Shown: in pieces, positions 22,890 through 35,504 of the stretch
Position numbering within the stretch: the stretch's first letter is position 1
Layout: every line of letters starts with the position of its first letter
DNA from: Senecio squalidus
Lineage: Eukaryota; Streptophyta; Magnoliopsida; Asterales; Asteraceae
NCBI GenBank assembly: GCA_910822075.1
Contig: CAJVGC010000060.1
Coordinates: 7,440,001 to 7,504,000 of the forward strand
Reading direction: 5' to 3'
DNA length: 64,000 bases
Position numbers and translations under genes: made by a program
The notes under the pieces: model-generated
Databases searched by the model: none
Told to the model about the DNA's origin: nothing
What the model saw: the letters and a program-made list of their open reading frames with translations, nothing else

Positions 22890-25389
22890 TAGTTAACTGT
22901 AAAGCAAACACATATTACCATAGTTATGATACAAACAAAGTAAGGCTAATGATCGAACAAACAAATATCTATAAATAGTTTTCAAGATAAAGATATTAAT
23001 GACATTGATAATGAATCATAGGTTAGAAAGTAATTACTTTAATGTGTATTTTAACTTCTCAACAACACCTTTAGCTAAGGTTTTCGATTCATGTTTAGAC
23101 GATTACTTGGTTCTAATTTCATTACTTCATTAACCATGCCAACGTATATAAATCTATATGTATACGCGTGAACATAAAACATTTAATCACTAAACATATA
23201 TAATTCAAATTGTATAGTTTAACTAAAATGAACTATAAATAACCACCACGAAGGTGGCTTACTTGTATGGCGTTTCGAATTTTCCAAAGTAACATCATTG
23301 GGTCTGGTTAGGAAAAAGATTCGTAAACAATCACAAGGGTTACTTTGACCGGGTCTTGTACATCTAAGTCAAAAGACCCGTCCTTCCAGATAACTTGAAC
23401 ATGAAAAACTTGATCTTTTTAACTAAAGATACTATAAAGTATAAACTACGAAAGTTGAGCACAATTATGCACACATGATCATTTGTGTGATACGCAGTTG
23501 TCCTTATATAATGTCACAATTCATTCTTGTTATGTATAAATACGTTTAACATAGATGTATTAAACGAATAAGTATTTCAAAAGTTATGTTAGTTGGGCGG
23601 GTATAGATGAAATGTATTAGTTGGGTCCTCCAGGAGTTGTCAAAGTGGAAATTTGAAACTGGATAAAACTCACACCAAAGGTGGGAGGTACCAAGTTCGA
23701 ATCTTGTTGGGGACATTTATCGGCTCAAAGAGTAATTATCGGAAATATATTAGCTGTATTTAGATTATAATTAACAATTTAACAAAGGTTAAGCTCTTTA
23801 ATGAAAGAGAGAGATGAGAAAAAGATGGTCCATGTCAAGATTGTCCCATTTAGATTTCCTAATAAAGCCGCTAGTGATGCAAAACGTATTAAAGTTAGTT
23901 TGTACACTTTACTAAAAAAGGAAAAAAATGCAACTAGTGTGATTTAATTTGTGTGGTTTTAAGATTATGATTCCTTTTAATGACAGCCCACTACCACAAG
24001 AAATAATCAAACTTTGTGAGGTGTTGTTAATTAACAAGTTGGTGTCTCATCCATGGGAAAATGACACTTATATCACATTAATATTAATTAATTAGAGAGA
24101 TTAAGTTAAAGATAATATCAATTTAAATATCACATCTTTGAAAGGTTTAGTCAAAGGTTTGTCATGTTAAAGATAACATCACAACTTTGTTTTCACTAAT
24201 TCGACATTTTTTCTTTATAAATGTAAACTGGTCACTGAAAATACAACTGGAGATGATTTCATGTGATCGACATTCGACAATAAAAGACGTGTAATTCTTT
24301 ACGTGTTTCTTTTTAGTGATTTGTGTTTGTCTTTTTCTTATTGGGAAATGAGAGTTATCAAGTCATATATATCGTATTCACATTGTTAATGGCATTTCAA
24401 ATTCCATTTCCGCTTTGATACATCAAATCATTTTCAATATCGACTCTTGAAAGGGTGTAAAAGGCAATCACATAAAAGGTTTAAAGGGATTGATCTTTCG
24501 AACACCTATTTTAGTGAGGCGTGCCATTTTGTTATCTTGATGTAAAGATGTATCAAAAGCTAACCAAATGAGCAAAGATTCGGGTGAGGTTTGTAGGGTT
24601 TCTTTGCTCGAAATATATTTTTTTCCCTTTAATTTTTTAATAATTCAAATTAGTACTTGTAGTGAGGCTCGAATGTTGATCCTTTATGTGACTCGACAAT
24701 ATAACATACATATATTTTAAATACTCGATGAAACCTTTTAAAAACATATATCAACTTCAATATAATTAAGATAAGAAAGATTATATTGGTTTTATGTTTT
24801 TTCCATTGATTTTTATTGGATAAAAACTTAATAAACAGTGAGAAAATATAATAGAACTTATAACTACAAAAAGGTAAAAATAAAAACAAACAAAAAAACA
24901 TCCTTGTTAATTTGATTTTTTTTTTTTTCATTCGTTTTATCTATAGATCGATTGTCAAATTTCCCGACTTATATTTCTAATCGTTCATGTTGTATCTTTT
25001 TTTTTCTTCATGTTTCACATCAGTGAAATTTATTTGTCAACTCAACACGAAATAGTGATCATTTGGAAGAAAAAGTTTCAATTATCAATAATTCAAGTAA
25101 TAATATTCATCCAATGGTACTATATATTGGAGTTAAGTAATTAATCAACAAACATTTTTATTGTAAAATTGATGTTTATAGAATGTAAAAAAATTGATAC
25201 TTACATGTTTTTATCAATCCATTTATCATAGATATTATTACATAAATTAGTTAAGTGCATTTCTACATATATATTACATAAATTAGTTTAGCACATATGC
25301 TTGTTGTACAAAACTAAAGATGCATAAGAGTTTAAAGATGATATATTCTTACCTTTTAGGGTTTCCGTAGTATCTCGGGGAAAACTTGT
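22888..25389. other. Intergenic between MITE and NAC gene, no supported gene
   Basis: 2.5 kb of AT-rich sequence. The part next to 25389 must include the NAC gene's 3' UTR. A B-box-like AGTTCGAATCT at 23695 lacks an A-box partner. An open frame at 24650-24931 is low-complexity Lys/Phe-rich sequence and is not called. Confidence 0.45.
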
Positions 25390-26691
25390 CTAGGAGTACC
25401 AATTCATGCCCGGTAACTGATACGGTTGTCGGAAACCGCCATCTTCAAGTGATCCCAACATTGTTTGCTGTTGTTGTTGTTGTTGTTGCATTTGTGGTGT
25501 TTGTGGTAGTTGACTAAGTAAACTCGCTATTGAACCATTGTTTTCCTCGGTGTTTCTAGTAGCCATTCCGCTAACATCACTATTACTCTCGGTGAGAAAC
25601 CTTTTGGTGTATGTTGTCGATGAGTTTCCGTTGGTCCCACCACCGTCTTCGCTCCAAAATAGACCGGGCAAGGATCTCTTCATTGGAAGGAAGCTAGAGT
25701 TGTTGGTGTTTGTGTTTGTGTCCGTGTCGTTTGAGTTCATTCTTGTATCGAACATGAGGTTGTGTTCATGATTCTCTAGCATTGCTTGGTGGCTCGTGGC
25801 TAGCGAGATGGATGGAGGTATAGATGCTAGCATCCCATTCATTGTATGATGATCAACACCATCACTATCCAACGGTCTTTGAATATTGTTCTTCTTGTAG
25901 ATTCGACATAATACCCAATCATCTAACTACAAATAATTAAAACAAGTATTATAATTATACCATCTAAAAGAGAGTATCAAGATTAAGAGAAAAGTATTTG
26001 AGACTACTTCGTAAAACTGTTTATCTGTTGTTACAAATCAAACTCCTTATAATATTTTAACAAAACGTATTAAACAGATAAACAGTTTTAAATAATTATA
26101 TACAATCTCTAATAATTACCCGTAAGGAGCCTTTTTGCTTGGTAAGATCACACCCATGAGGTTTGTTAACCGTCTTGCCATCAGTAAGTCGATATTCATG
26201 CATGATCCAATTCGTCTTAACCCCTTTCGGTGGCTTACCACCATAAAAAACCAGTGCCTTCTTCACACCAACTTTTTGCGTACCACCAGACGTCATCACC
26301 GGCTTATCAGTTCCTGTAGCTTTCCAATACCCTGAATTCGCCGCCCTATTAGGCCTAGCTCCATTTGGATACTTTCGATCCCTTGGACTAAAGAAATACC
26401 ACTCTTGCTCCCCAAATGTCGCCTTAGCTATATAACATACACGTTTAATACGTCTATATATGATATGATATGATATGATTTAAACATTAGGAGATTTAAT
26501 TATTTACCTGGAAGTTCCCATGGATCGAACTTATAAAGGTCTATTTCCGCGATGATGGCTACGGGAAGAGGAGTAGACGCGGCTCGTTTCTTAAGATAAT
26601 GAACAACCAACTCTTCATCGGTTGGGTGGAATCGAAACCCTGGTGGGAGATGAGGTAACGGTGGACCCGATGATGAATCTGTACTCTCCAT
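25390..26691 (-). CDS. NAC: NAC-domain transcription factor, NAM/NARS1 (ANAC056-like) type, 3 exons
   Basis: Exons 26508-26691, 26120-26427 and 25390-25926 give 1029 nt (342 residues) with GT..AG borders. The NAC domain (about residues 15-170) is complete: LPPGFRFHPTDEELVVHYL, AEIDLYKFDPWELP, WYFFSPRDRKYPNG, SGYWKATGTDKPV, GVKKALVFYGGKPPKG, WIMHEYRL and DDWVLCRIYKK. These segments form the DNA-binding and dimerisation fold that recognises CGT/CACG cores. The C-terminal activation region holds a Gln run (9 of 10 residues after TPQM) and ends YQLPGMNWYS, the tail I recall for the Arabidopsis NARS1/ANAC056 group. Known members act in embryogenesis, seed-coat development, senescence or fruit ripening. 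The MESTDSSSG start is typical of the clade. No defect seen. Confidence 0.95.
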
Positions 26692-26738
26692 GATCTAACA
26701 ACAAAAACGTTTCGATTTTCGACGGTTTTGATTATATT

Positions 26739-26796
26739 ATGAGAAGAGAAGAGAAGAGAAGAGAAGAGCATGGGTATGTTAAGTTGATATTTTATA
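26739..26796 (-). promoter_or_regulatory. NAC gene core promoter and CT-rich leader
   Basis: On the minus strand a TATA box, TATAAAATA (26788-26796), lies about 100 bases before the ATG. It is followed by a run of CTTCT/TCTCT units (26739-26769), the pyrimidine-rich tract common in plant 5' leaders. Confidence 0.55.
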
Positions 26797-27186
26797 CGGA
26801 GTGTAAAGGAAGGACTATGGTATTAATATAGGGTGAACCGTACACAATCAACGATCACACACCATTGGTTGCAATACTAGGATTTTACTCAAGTGGACTT
26901 ATGCCACATCAATACATCATATTTAAAAGGGCAAAGTAGTCATTTACTACTCAGGGTGCAATTGGTCAACGATAGGAAAATGGGTGGACCCTTGCGGTTC
27001 GGGTCATGGTCATTCGTTTGAAATAACAAAACACATCACACTTATATATTTTATGAGTATCAATAATCATAGTTATTAAAACTATGACTAAAATATAAAA
27101 ATATTGTTTAAAATATTGTATCTCGTGAAATAGAAGCTCGCAATTTGAACAGTAAAAAAGGAATATAACATACATATACATATAAG

Positions 27187-27580
27187 CAAGGTTATAGATA
27201 ACGTAAGGCGTGGCGTGGCGTGGCAGCATGAGCAAGCCTCAAGCTTTGCAAGAAATGGCGAGACATGGCGTTTTTCAAGGCGTGAAAAAGCGGCAAAAAA
27301 TTAATATATTTTATAATTTTATATATACTTTTATATATATTTTTACTATTATTAAGTTATATCAACACCAATAAATTATAAAAAGTTAATAATTTCATAT
27401 ATCAATATACAACTAATGTAAAATATAGTAACCAAGCTTTTCAAAGAAGTTATCCATCATTTCGTGTCGGCTACTCCAAGCCTTGAGAAACGGCGAGACA
27501 TGGCGGCGCCATGGCGGCTACTCCAAGCCTTGAGAAATGGCGAGACATGGCGGTTTCATGGCGGGTTATTTAGAACACTG
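27187..27580. mobile_element. hAT-type MITE, 8-bp TSD CATATAAG
   Basis: A perfect 8-bp duplication, CATATAAG, lies at 27179-27186 and 27581-27588. The ends read CAAGGTTATAGATAAC and, on the minus strand, CAGTGTTCTAAATAAC. The ~394-bp interior has no coding frame but repeats ATGGCG/GGCGAGACATGGCG and CAAGCCTTGAGAAA units. The TSD length and CA-GTGTTCTA ends point to the hAT superfamily. It lies about 400 bp upstream of the NAC TATA box. Confidence 0.8.
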
Positions 27581-27869
27581 CATATAAGTTTGCTAGGTTT
27601 AGTAAAACAAATTATATAAATTTAGGAAATTCATTTTTATTACTAGATTTAGATAAATAATTCTCGAAAAATTGCACATAAAAACAATAAACTTTGACGC
27701 AATTGTTATTGTGTGTAACTAACTTTGTTTTTTCTAAAAAAAACCATCAACTTTATATACGTTGTCATTTTAGGTAAGAGTTAACTTAAAATCTATTTAA
27801 ATAATGAAATATAATAATTATGTGAATTTTTTTAAAGATAAATGTAATATATGTGATATAAATTATGTT

Positions 27870-28062
27870 GAGTAAATTACATAGATCGTCCCTAAGGTTT
27901 ATATGGAATTATGGTTATCGTCCCTAAGTTTAAAAAGTTGCATGGATGGTCCCAAAGTTTAGAGTAATTACGGATTTCGTCCCTATTTTAAACGTCCGTC
28001 TATTTCACCGTTAGGGTTCCCTCGTTAAACACGTGAGGGGTATTTCAGTCTTTTCGCATCTA

Positions 28063-28098
<36 letters not shown>

Positions 28099-29081
28099 CT
28101 TTCACCATTAACATTCATAAATTTGCTGTTACCACCACTCACTTTCCCAGAATTCGAATACAAACTCGAGCTTCCATTACTTCCCGAAACCATTCCATTA
28201 ACCAAATCGATATTCCGAACCTTCAATTTATCAACTTTCTTAACTCTCAATATCATAAACCCAACCGAAACACTAATCGAAAAAACAGGATATTCACAAT
28301 CAATCACCGCAGTTTTCATCAGCTTAATCTCATCTCCATTCCCCAAACTCCTCACCGCGAAAACCCGAAGTTTCCGATCCGAAACCGAATACATAGCAAA
28401 CACATTAATCGACGCGGCAAGCTTAATTCTGACCCCATGATTACACTTGACCAAAACCCCTAATTTCTTCTCATCATAGCTCAATTCACTTTGATTACAC
28501 GAAACCCTAACCCTAGCGAATTGATTATCGGACCGCAGAATGTAGAATCTGAGAAGTGTAAATGTTCCGGCGAGGTGCGGCGACGAGACGATGAAGATTA
28601 CGCGAGAATTTCCGAGGCGGAGGAAGGCGGCGGCGGACGACGGAGATGTGACGGTGGTGTGTGACGGCGGCGGCGGTGGTGGTGAGAATGGGGTGGTGTT
28701 GGGGTAGAGAGAGAAAGAGGAATCGGAGTGCATTAAAGCTAGGGTTTGAGAGAATGGGGTGGAGCTCGGGTTTTGAGGGAGAGGGAGAGGGAGAGTAAGA
28801 GAGAGGGTGCTAATGGTGGTAGAGAGAGAAAGAGAGATGAGAGAGAGAACTGATTTCTGTAATTTGGGGGAGAAAGGAGAAGAATAGATGCAAAAAGACT
28901 AAAATACCCTCACGTGTTTAACACGTGAGGGAACCCTAACGGCAGTAATTAACGGACATCCAAAATAGGGACGAAATCCATAATTACTCTAAACTTTGGG
29001 ACCATCCATGCAACATTTCAAACTTAGGGACGATAACCGTAATTCCATATAAACCTTAGGGACGATCTATGTAATTTACTC
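27870..29081. mobile_element. Pack-MULE-type element, ~190-bp TIRs and 9-bp TSD AATTATGTT
   Basis: The ends begin GAGTAAATTACATAGATCG on both strands and stay alike for roughly 190 bases, including AAACTTTGGGACCATCCATG and the palindrome AACACGTGAGGG. A perfect 9-bp target duplication, AATTATGTT, lies at 27861-27869 and 29082-29090. It has no transposase. The centre carries a gene fragment on the minus strand. TIR length and 9-bp TSD are the Mutator signature. Confidence 0.85.
28070..28733 (-). pseudogene. Captured gene fragment inside the second Pack-MULE
   Basis: The minus-strand frame begins MHSDSSFSLYPNTTPFSPPP and stays open for 240 codons. It is GC-richer than its surroundings and reads like genuine protein (SRVIFIVSSPHLAGTFTLLR, LGVLVKCNHGVRIKLAASI, FAMYSVSDRKLRVFAVRSLG, AVIDCEYPVFSISVS). 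It looks like the N-terminal part of a conserved plant protein, possibly beta-propeller-like, but I cannot name the donor. The last codons run into a 32-base homopolymer (28068-28099, read as poly-Lys) and then the TIR, so the protein end is artificial. Confidence 0.6.
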
Positions 29082-29095
29082 AATTATGTTTATCA

Positions 29096-29780
29096 TAGAG
29101 GTGAGCAGAAACCGAACCAAAACCCGAAAAACCGAAAAAACAAAAAAAAAACGAAGCGAAAAACCGAAACAATATGTGAACGGTGGTTCGGGTTTAAATT
29201 TTTGTGAACCTGGTTTTTGGGTTCGGTTCGGGTCTTATGTTGAAACTGGACCGTTTGGAAGCGAACCGCCTATAGTTACTGATATACTATTGTTATATTA
29301 TGTTAATAGATAGATTAATTAGAAAGTTAATTATACAGAAATCAAACAAGATTTATGGTAAAAGAATGTATGTTAAAAAAAAACTAAAAAAGTATGGATT
29401 TCTAAAATATATGCATGTACATAAATACACATATACTGTTTTGTAAATTTGAAAAACCAAAATCAAAATTTAAAATTGTTAGGTTAGAGTGTATTATCAT
29501 CATGTTTGTACCATTAATATCATTATTAGCAGCAAACATTGATCATATATAGATTTCAAGATAAATTCTTATTGAATTAGTTTATATTTACTATTTATTT
29601 AGTACGTTAAATAATATATTCCGAACTTGTTCCATCTAAAAAACAACCTGTTATTCTTTTAAAAAATCTTAAAAAACCGTAAAACCTGAACCCACAAAAA
29701 AAACGGACCGAACGGTTTCTTTTTTCAGGATTCGGGTTTATGTTAGGAACCGGCCAAACCCCGACCCATGCACACCCCTA
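29096..29780. mobile_element. Non-autonomous TIR element with CCGAACC-rich ends
   Basis: The left end reads TAGAGGTGAGCAGAAACCG. The right end on the minus strand reads TAGGGGTGTGCATGGGTCGG. Both continue into CCGAACC/GGTTCGG-rich sequence. The flanks GTTTATCA (29088-29095) and GTTTATCG (29781-29788) look like an 8-bp duplication with one change. It has no credible coding region; the frame at 29086-29313 is low-complexity. It sits six bases past the Pack-MULE's TSD. Confidence 0.55.
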
Positions 29781-29788
29781 GTTTATCG

Positions 29789-32700
29789 TGTTATTTTGTC
29801 ATTTTTTTTGACATTTGGTCTTAATAATTGATTATACGAAAATGTATATGTTATTAAAAATTTATTAAATTAAAGAATTATTAACTTTCCCCGCTAAATT
29901 AATGAATATGACGATAATATAACATATGTGAAATCTAACTATGAAAAAAAAAATACAAAAAAGTTAGATAAAAAAAACTAACGAGATTTCAAGTTAAGTT
30001 TTTATACAATAATAACGTATCTAAAGTTGATGATTTTTTTGATAAAAAAAAAATTTGTTACACACAATAACAATTAAGTCAAAGTTGGTTGCTTTTCTAT
30101 ACAATTTTTCTAATAATTATGGATGCAGCTGTAAATTATTTAAAATATAATTTTAATGACTTATTTAATCATTAAAAAAATAGTAGTTGACCACTTTACC
30201 ATACATAATCACTAAAAAAAATTTAGGATAGTGAAAAAAAATATTAATCTTGTATTAATGTGACGTATGAATTGTGTAAGTCTGAAGTTTAATTAGTAAA
30301 TAGTAAATAGTAAGCGACCATATATGTTGACTTGTGACTTAAAAGTCAAAATCTTTCATACATTCCTCTTCAATATATGATTCCATGGACCCACAATTCA
30401 ATCATATTACATTATCTAGTCATTATTCATGTTTGTTCATCATAATCTAAGAATTCTGAAAGTTAATAGACGGTAGTTGATGTCGAGTATCTTCAATGAC
30501 TACCTATATCAGGAGTCACGTCTCAGTGAATAGTTTAAGACGATGAAGCTAGTTTAGTTAACGAGCATTTGAATGTCTAAACGTTGAATACACTCATCAA
30601 TGTTGAACAAGGTCGGTGAACACAAAAGGAGTAACCCCATGTCCCCCGCCTTTTATGCGTATCTAGTATCAGTGTATTAAATAAACATATACTCTTGTTT
30701 AATATAACGATATAATGAAATTCTTCTGAAAAATCTAACGTAATACAACAACTTATGCATTATATGTGTCTTTTAACCATATTCTTTAAGATTGTTATCA
30801 AAACTCGATAATATATAGTTTACTTATGCATTATATGTGTCTTTAAACTATATTTTTTTGGGTTGTTATCAAAACTCGATAATAAATAGTTATATACGAT
30901 ATAAATGTGAATTCTTAAATAAAAAAAATATGTTTGGAGATTTAAGGAATGAAAAAAGAACGAACCGACAGTCTTACCGTATTTTCCCTCTCACACATCT
31001 CATATGTAACAGAATCAGGCATGGTCACTAATTGCATGATCCTTAAACATGTGACCAAACACATGTATGTTTAATATTCTGTTTCACATAATTATCTCTT
31101 TTGTCACACGTAATCCCTTTAATTAAATGTTTGGTATTTACCATAAGTTATGCCCAATTCCCCTAATTCTATGCATCATTTTTTAACATGAATATTTTTC
31201 CGTATATTTTTATTCTTGGGGCCGGACCCTATAGAATGTAATATGAACGACGGCATAATATCCAAAAATTTAAAGGACATCTTTTTCATATGTTGGTCGA
31301 CCTGTATTAATGTACGTCTGGCATGGTGTGCAAGTCTCTCAAAGTGGGTTATACACTTCTGCATACGCAATATCTCGAGCCCGAGACCATTGCTTAAGCG
31401 GAACCACTATAAATTAATAAGGATTCGGGATGCATGATTTTTTAAGTACCAAACGTAAACAAGACCTATTTCACAGTTAATCTCTATTCTTATTTAAGTT
31501 TATCGATTGTGGCAGTTAATTTACGAGGTGTAGTCAATCACAATAAGTCGCGATAAGAGGTAGTTGCATTTATATCTAATGCATTTAACATGGACGTGTT
31601 AAGTACTTGTTATATATTTGAAAGCATATATACAAAAATACTTTATAGTTGCCAAAAAAACGCTTAAAAATGGGCAAACATTTCCTTTTCTTCGTAGGCA
31701 ATAATTTTCTTTCCGTTTCAAAAATTGTGATGGGTTGATTATATGTTCATACAAAGTACTATAATTAGATGTCATTCTCTCATTACATGTAACAGAAAAA
31801 AAAAAATGTCGATAGCAAATTAAACACATCGATTATAATTAATGAAAATAAGGTATTATATGGTAATTAAGCAACCTAATTCTGTTTTAATCTAATGTGA
31901 TAATAAGGTATTGTGAAGGCAAGTAGGGTAGGGTTGCTTTCACTAATCACCTTTCAGTTAATACTTTATTCATTAGTAAGTTATTAACTCCCTAAACACT
32001 CACAAATTCTTCGTACTCGATCATGATCTGGTTTTAGTCTCCTTCAAGTAGTGCGCGCTAACTTTAACAATGTTTGATGTCGATTGAACAACTCAATCTC
32101 GTCACCATTTGTTCGTTTCAAGTCAGATTGAATGTTGAAACAACAAATAAAAAAGACGGAAATTGACATGACGAAATAAATACAACGATTATATGAAACC
32201 GAATATTTTTCGTTTTCTATATATAAATGATTAATTGTAGCTAGCATTGAAAATTTGGTGTGAGAAAATATGATTGTTTGCTATGTGATAACCAAAAAGT
32301 AGCACAAATATATTGATGTTTATCTAATTTTGGAAAAAATTTAAAAGAAATGACATTAAATTTATTAGTGGGTTGATTATAAGAAGATTGACAAGATATT
32401 TGAAAATGGCATCTGCTTCTCTTGTTTCTCAATCATCCCACATCTAATTATAATCTCGTGTGTGTATGTATGTATATATGTATATATGTATATCGCAAAG
32501 GTATGTATGCGTATATGTAATTGTAGAAATACGTATCAAAAATGTTATAGCATACATGTATAATACTATATTAGGCTTGAAACTGTAAGATTCGTATAGT
32601 AACGTGTTGACGCTGGAAAAATAAGGTGAAGTAGACCAACGACACGACGACTAAGCCAAAACGTGTTAGCTGCCTTTTGATTTGATTCTCTGTCAATATT

Positions 32701-34740
32701 GAAGTTATGATAATTAGTCATTACTAATAATTAGAACTATTAAGTGTGATAAAAGAAATCAATTCATAGTGTGATAAACAAGTAGCATCTCCGGCTTTTC
32801 TCCTTTTTGGGAGAATTGAGAAGTGAAAGATAAATAATATTTATGGTTCTTGATCGATTTCTAGTCTTCATGTCAAACAAAGAAGAGATGGTTTACACTT
32901 CCATTTCTTTCATACCGAACACCATCTAAATGATCGACTCTTATCAACCTAGTCAAAATCTTTCGATTTCAGCGCAAAGTTGTTAATTTCATCATCATTA
33001 GCTTAGCTCTTAGACGTCCATATTTCTAACGAGCTCACTTACTACCTTAATAGTTTTGAAATTTTTTATGAGTTACTGGGCCTAAAAACCGGGTGTTTAG
33101 AAACAAGAAAAAGCCCAAAATTATAAGGCCCATTTAACCTTTTAATCAACATTGTGTTTATTAAAATGGAAGCACAAATATAATCTTTCATATTTTATTA
33201 TCATCATTGTTTGTATACGTTGTGTTTATTTTACAAAGATATGTAATTTATTGAATCTTTCTATTTGTTGTTGTCAACTCGCAAGGTTAGTCTGCTTGAT
33301 CGAACATGAAGTACCATGTTTTTAGCACTCTACATCTTGTAGAACCGTCACCAACAGATATAAAGAGGGGAACATTCGCATAACACTTGACAAGCTAGAG
33401 ACCATATTGGGTAATAACGACATTTTTTCGTCTAGTGCTTACTACTTGGAGAGTTGGAGTACTGGATTCAAAACGTTTGTTCTCCACCTTTGTCATCGTC
33501 ATCATGACAATAAACATTTTCGTCCTCAAAACTTCAACTGTGATGATTTTCTCCCTTAATTCTCTTTATGTCGGCAATGATGACACACTTTGAAAACTAT
33601 ATGGTTCGGGAAAAAACATAGCTCTTCCCATATGTGTGGTCAAAATTTAACGAAAGGTATTTCTATGCGCGTTGCACATGCTATTGACTTTACTAGGAAG
33701 CTTGGGATGATGAAAACTTCATGGGTAACCTTGATCCAAAGTTCTTAACCACGGGTAACCACTTTGTTATGTGATTCATGTTCCAACCCCGTAAATCCTA
33801 CTTTGAACAACTCTTATGCCTATTTGCCTACTATAGTCGTGTGGGTCGATAGAATCAATAATTACAATTTTTGAAGGAGGAATGTATGAGCATTTTGACT
33901 TTTAGTCACAAGTCAACTTTTTTTCCACTAAAAAATTTACTTTTTTCAAAAGCATTAGCAAATAGTATGTTTTTATGCTTGTCTATTACTTACTAAAATT
34001 CGCAAACCAAATATGCGTACGGTTCTGCAGTTAGTTTATTCTAATATTAAAGAGAATTGCCATCGTATCAGTTGTTTACTTAATACGTACTATTTTCTTT
34101 GACTTTTCAGTATGTCCTGCTCGGGACAGCATCATTTGTGTTAATCTCTACAAAAAAGGACCTTTTAACAGAAGATTTCTTGATTACAAACATTATTATT
34201 ACAATGAAGGTAGTTATATCCACTGCAAAAAGACTTTGGGCTACATTTAACCCGTTCGTTGACCCATTCGGCCTGCAGATGACAAGATGTGGAAGGTCAG
34301 AGACCAGAGTGTAACGATTAGTATACATGATAATTGTCTTTTGTTATGCTTTCATACCCTACTAGTCAATTATCTCTAAAATCAAAAACTTTTTAAGATT
34401 GATTACAGCAAAGATTGATTACAGCAGCACGTCTCGATTAGTCTTCTTTCAAGAGCTCAATTACCTAAGACTAAGAAGGTTTCGGTTTGTTGAGCCATGG
34501 GACACTATTTGATCATTTACTAAACGCTTTTTATGCATCTTTCAAATGGTTTTATTATATACAAATATTTGATATTATTGATTTTTCTTTAAAAAAAATG
34601 GTTAAAGGCATACACATGTTTTATAGCATAACAGAAATAACTGCTTTTTAAAATTTGAAAAACCGATTTACCCGCCTAAAAAAAAATCCTCTTCTTTCTA
34701 CTCTTTCTCTTACCACAAAGTGACAAAACAAAACCACATT
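29789..34740. other. Gene-poor AT-rich region, no supported gene
   Basis: About 5 kb with no coding region I can support. Short open frames (31216-31437, 31599-31829, 34099-34314) have no recognisable motif. 33060-33160 holds promoter-like TGGGCC/GGCCCA motifs without a following gene. The 3' part contains the upstream region of the gene at 34818. Confidence 0.5.
30749..30892. repeat. ~71-bp tandem duplication
   Basis: Two adjacent copies begin ACTTATGCATTATATGTGTC and end TTATCAAAACTCGATAAT..ATAGTT, with a few substitutions. Confidence 0.8.
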
Positions 34741-34748
34741 TATTTCAA

Positions 34749-34760
34749 ATATACAAATAG
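34749..34760 (+). promoter_or_regulatory. TATA-like element of the acidic-repeat gene
   Basis: ATATACAAATAG begins 69 bases before the ATG at 34818. The same 12 bases occur at 63913-63924 in a related flank at the right edge of the window, suggesting functional conservation. Confidence 0.45.
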
Positions 34761-34817
34761 CCCTTGTGTTGATCAATTTACAAACCCATACTAGTCATTT
34801 TCATTCAAGAATTAATC

Positions 34818-35504
34818 ATGGATCATGAAGTCCCACAGGTACGTCGTCGATCTCTTGTTTCTGTTTGATTAAAATCGATATTGTAACGCTATTCAACGAC
34901 AAAAGATATTAGTTGAATAATTAATAACTGATTAATGTATGAAATCCAGTAACAAGACTTTAAGCTAAAGATCAAGATTATTTTACTGTTTAAAATCGAA
35001 GAATTTATTCTGTTGGGTAATCCGTACATATTTTGAATCTCAATTATATCAAATACACGTATTTTTATAGACCAAATGTGCGAGGATCCCCGTGCCAAAG
35101 CAGGCATCTTTCTTGGCTATCCTTTTAATCTTGATATTTATGCATTGTTGGTAATAAATATCTACGGTTTTCTGGTTTAGGCAGATTCAGACTCTGAATC
35201 AGAAGATGAACCAATAGTTGTACCTCAAATTGTACCCGAAAACGAGCCAGAAAACATACCACAAAATTTGCCTGATAATGAACCACAAGTTGTACCTGGA
35301 AACGAAGCAGAAGATGAACCACAAGTTGTACCACCAAGTGTACTCGAAAATGAACCAGAAGATGAAGCACAAGTTGTACCACAAGCTGAAGTAGAAAATG
35401 AACCGGTAATTAACTTGATTGATGTATATCCGTTGAATAATTTAATTGATAAAACCTTATTAGAGGTATGGTTTGTTAATTTAGAAACGAGAGTGTCTGA
35501 CTAA
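34818..35504 (+). CDS. Small acidic repeat protein, two exons, unknown function
   Basis: Exon 1 (34818-34838) encodes MDHEVPQ and ends at CAG|GTACGT. After a 342-base intron, exon 2 (35181-35504) continues in frame with ADSDSESEDEP and several copies of a unit of the form EPQVVPxNExED, then VINLIDVYPLNNLIDKTLLE, giving about 114 residues. The protein is strongly acidic and probably unstructured. No signal peptide or membrane segment was seen. A second intron could begin at GAG|GTATGG (35466) and end before GCTACTTG near 35532, which would replace the last 13 residues with a very short tail. I do not recognise the family. Exon structure, repeats and a related promoter at the window's right edge support a real gene. 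Confidence 0.6.

Noticed and set aside
23600..23760. tRNA-like B box (AGTTCGAATCT) near 23695, possible SINE
   Set aside because: No A box fitting the consensus at the expected distance and no tRNA-like fold; too weak to call.
28033..28440. Plus-strand open frame opposite the Pack-MULE fragment
   Set aside because: Antisense shadow of the captured minus-strand frame plus the oligo-T run.
30837..31437. Short ORFs at 30837 and 31216 as small genes
   Set aside because: No motif, promoter or splice support; AT-rich random-looking translation.
35125..35382. Minus-strand Val/Leu-rich frame opposite the acidic-repeat gene
   Set aside because: Antisense reading of the EPQVVP repeats.
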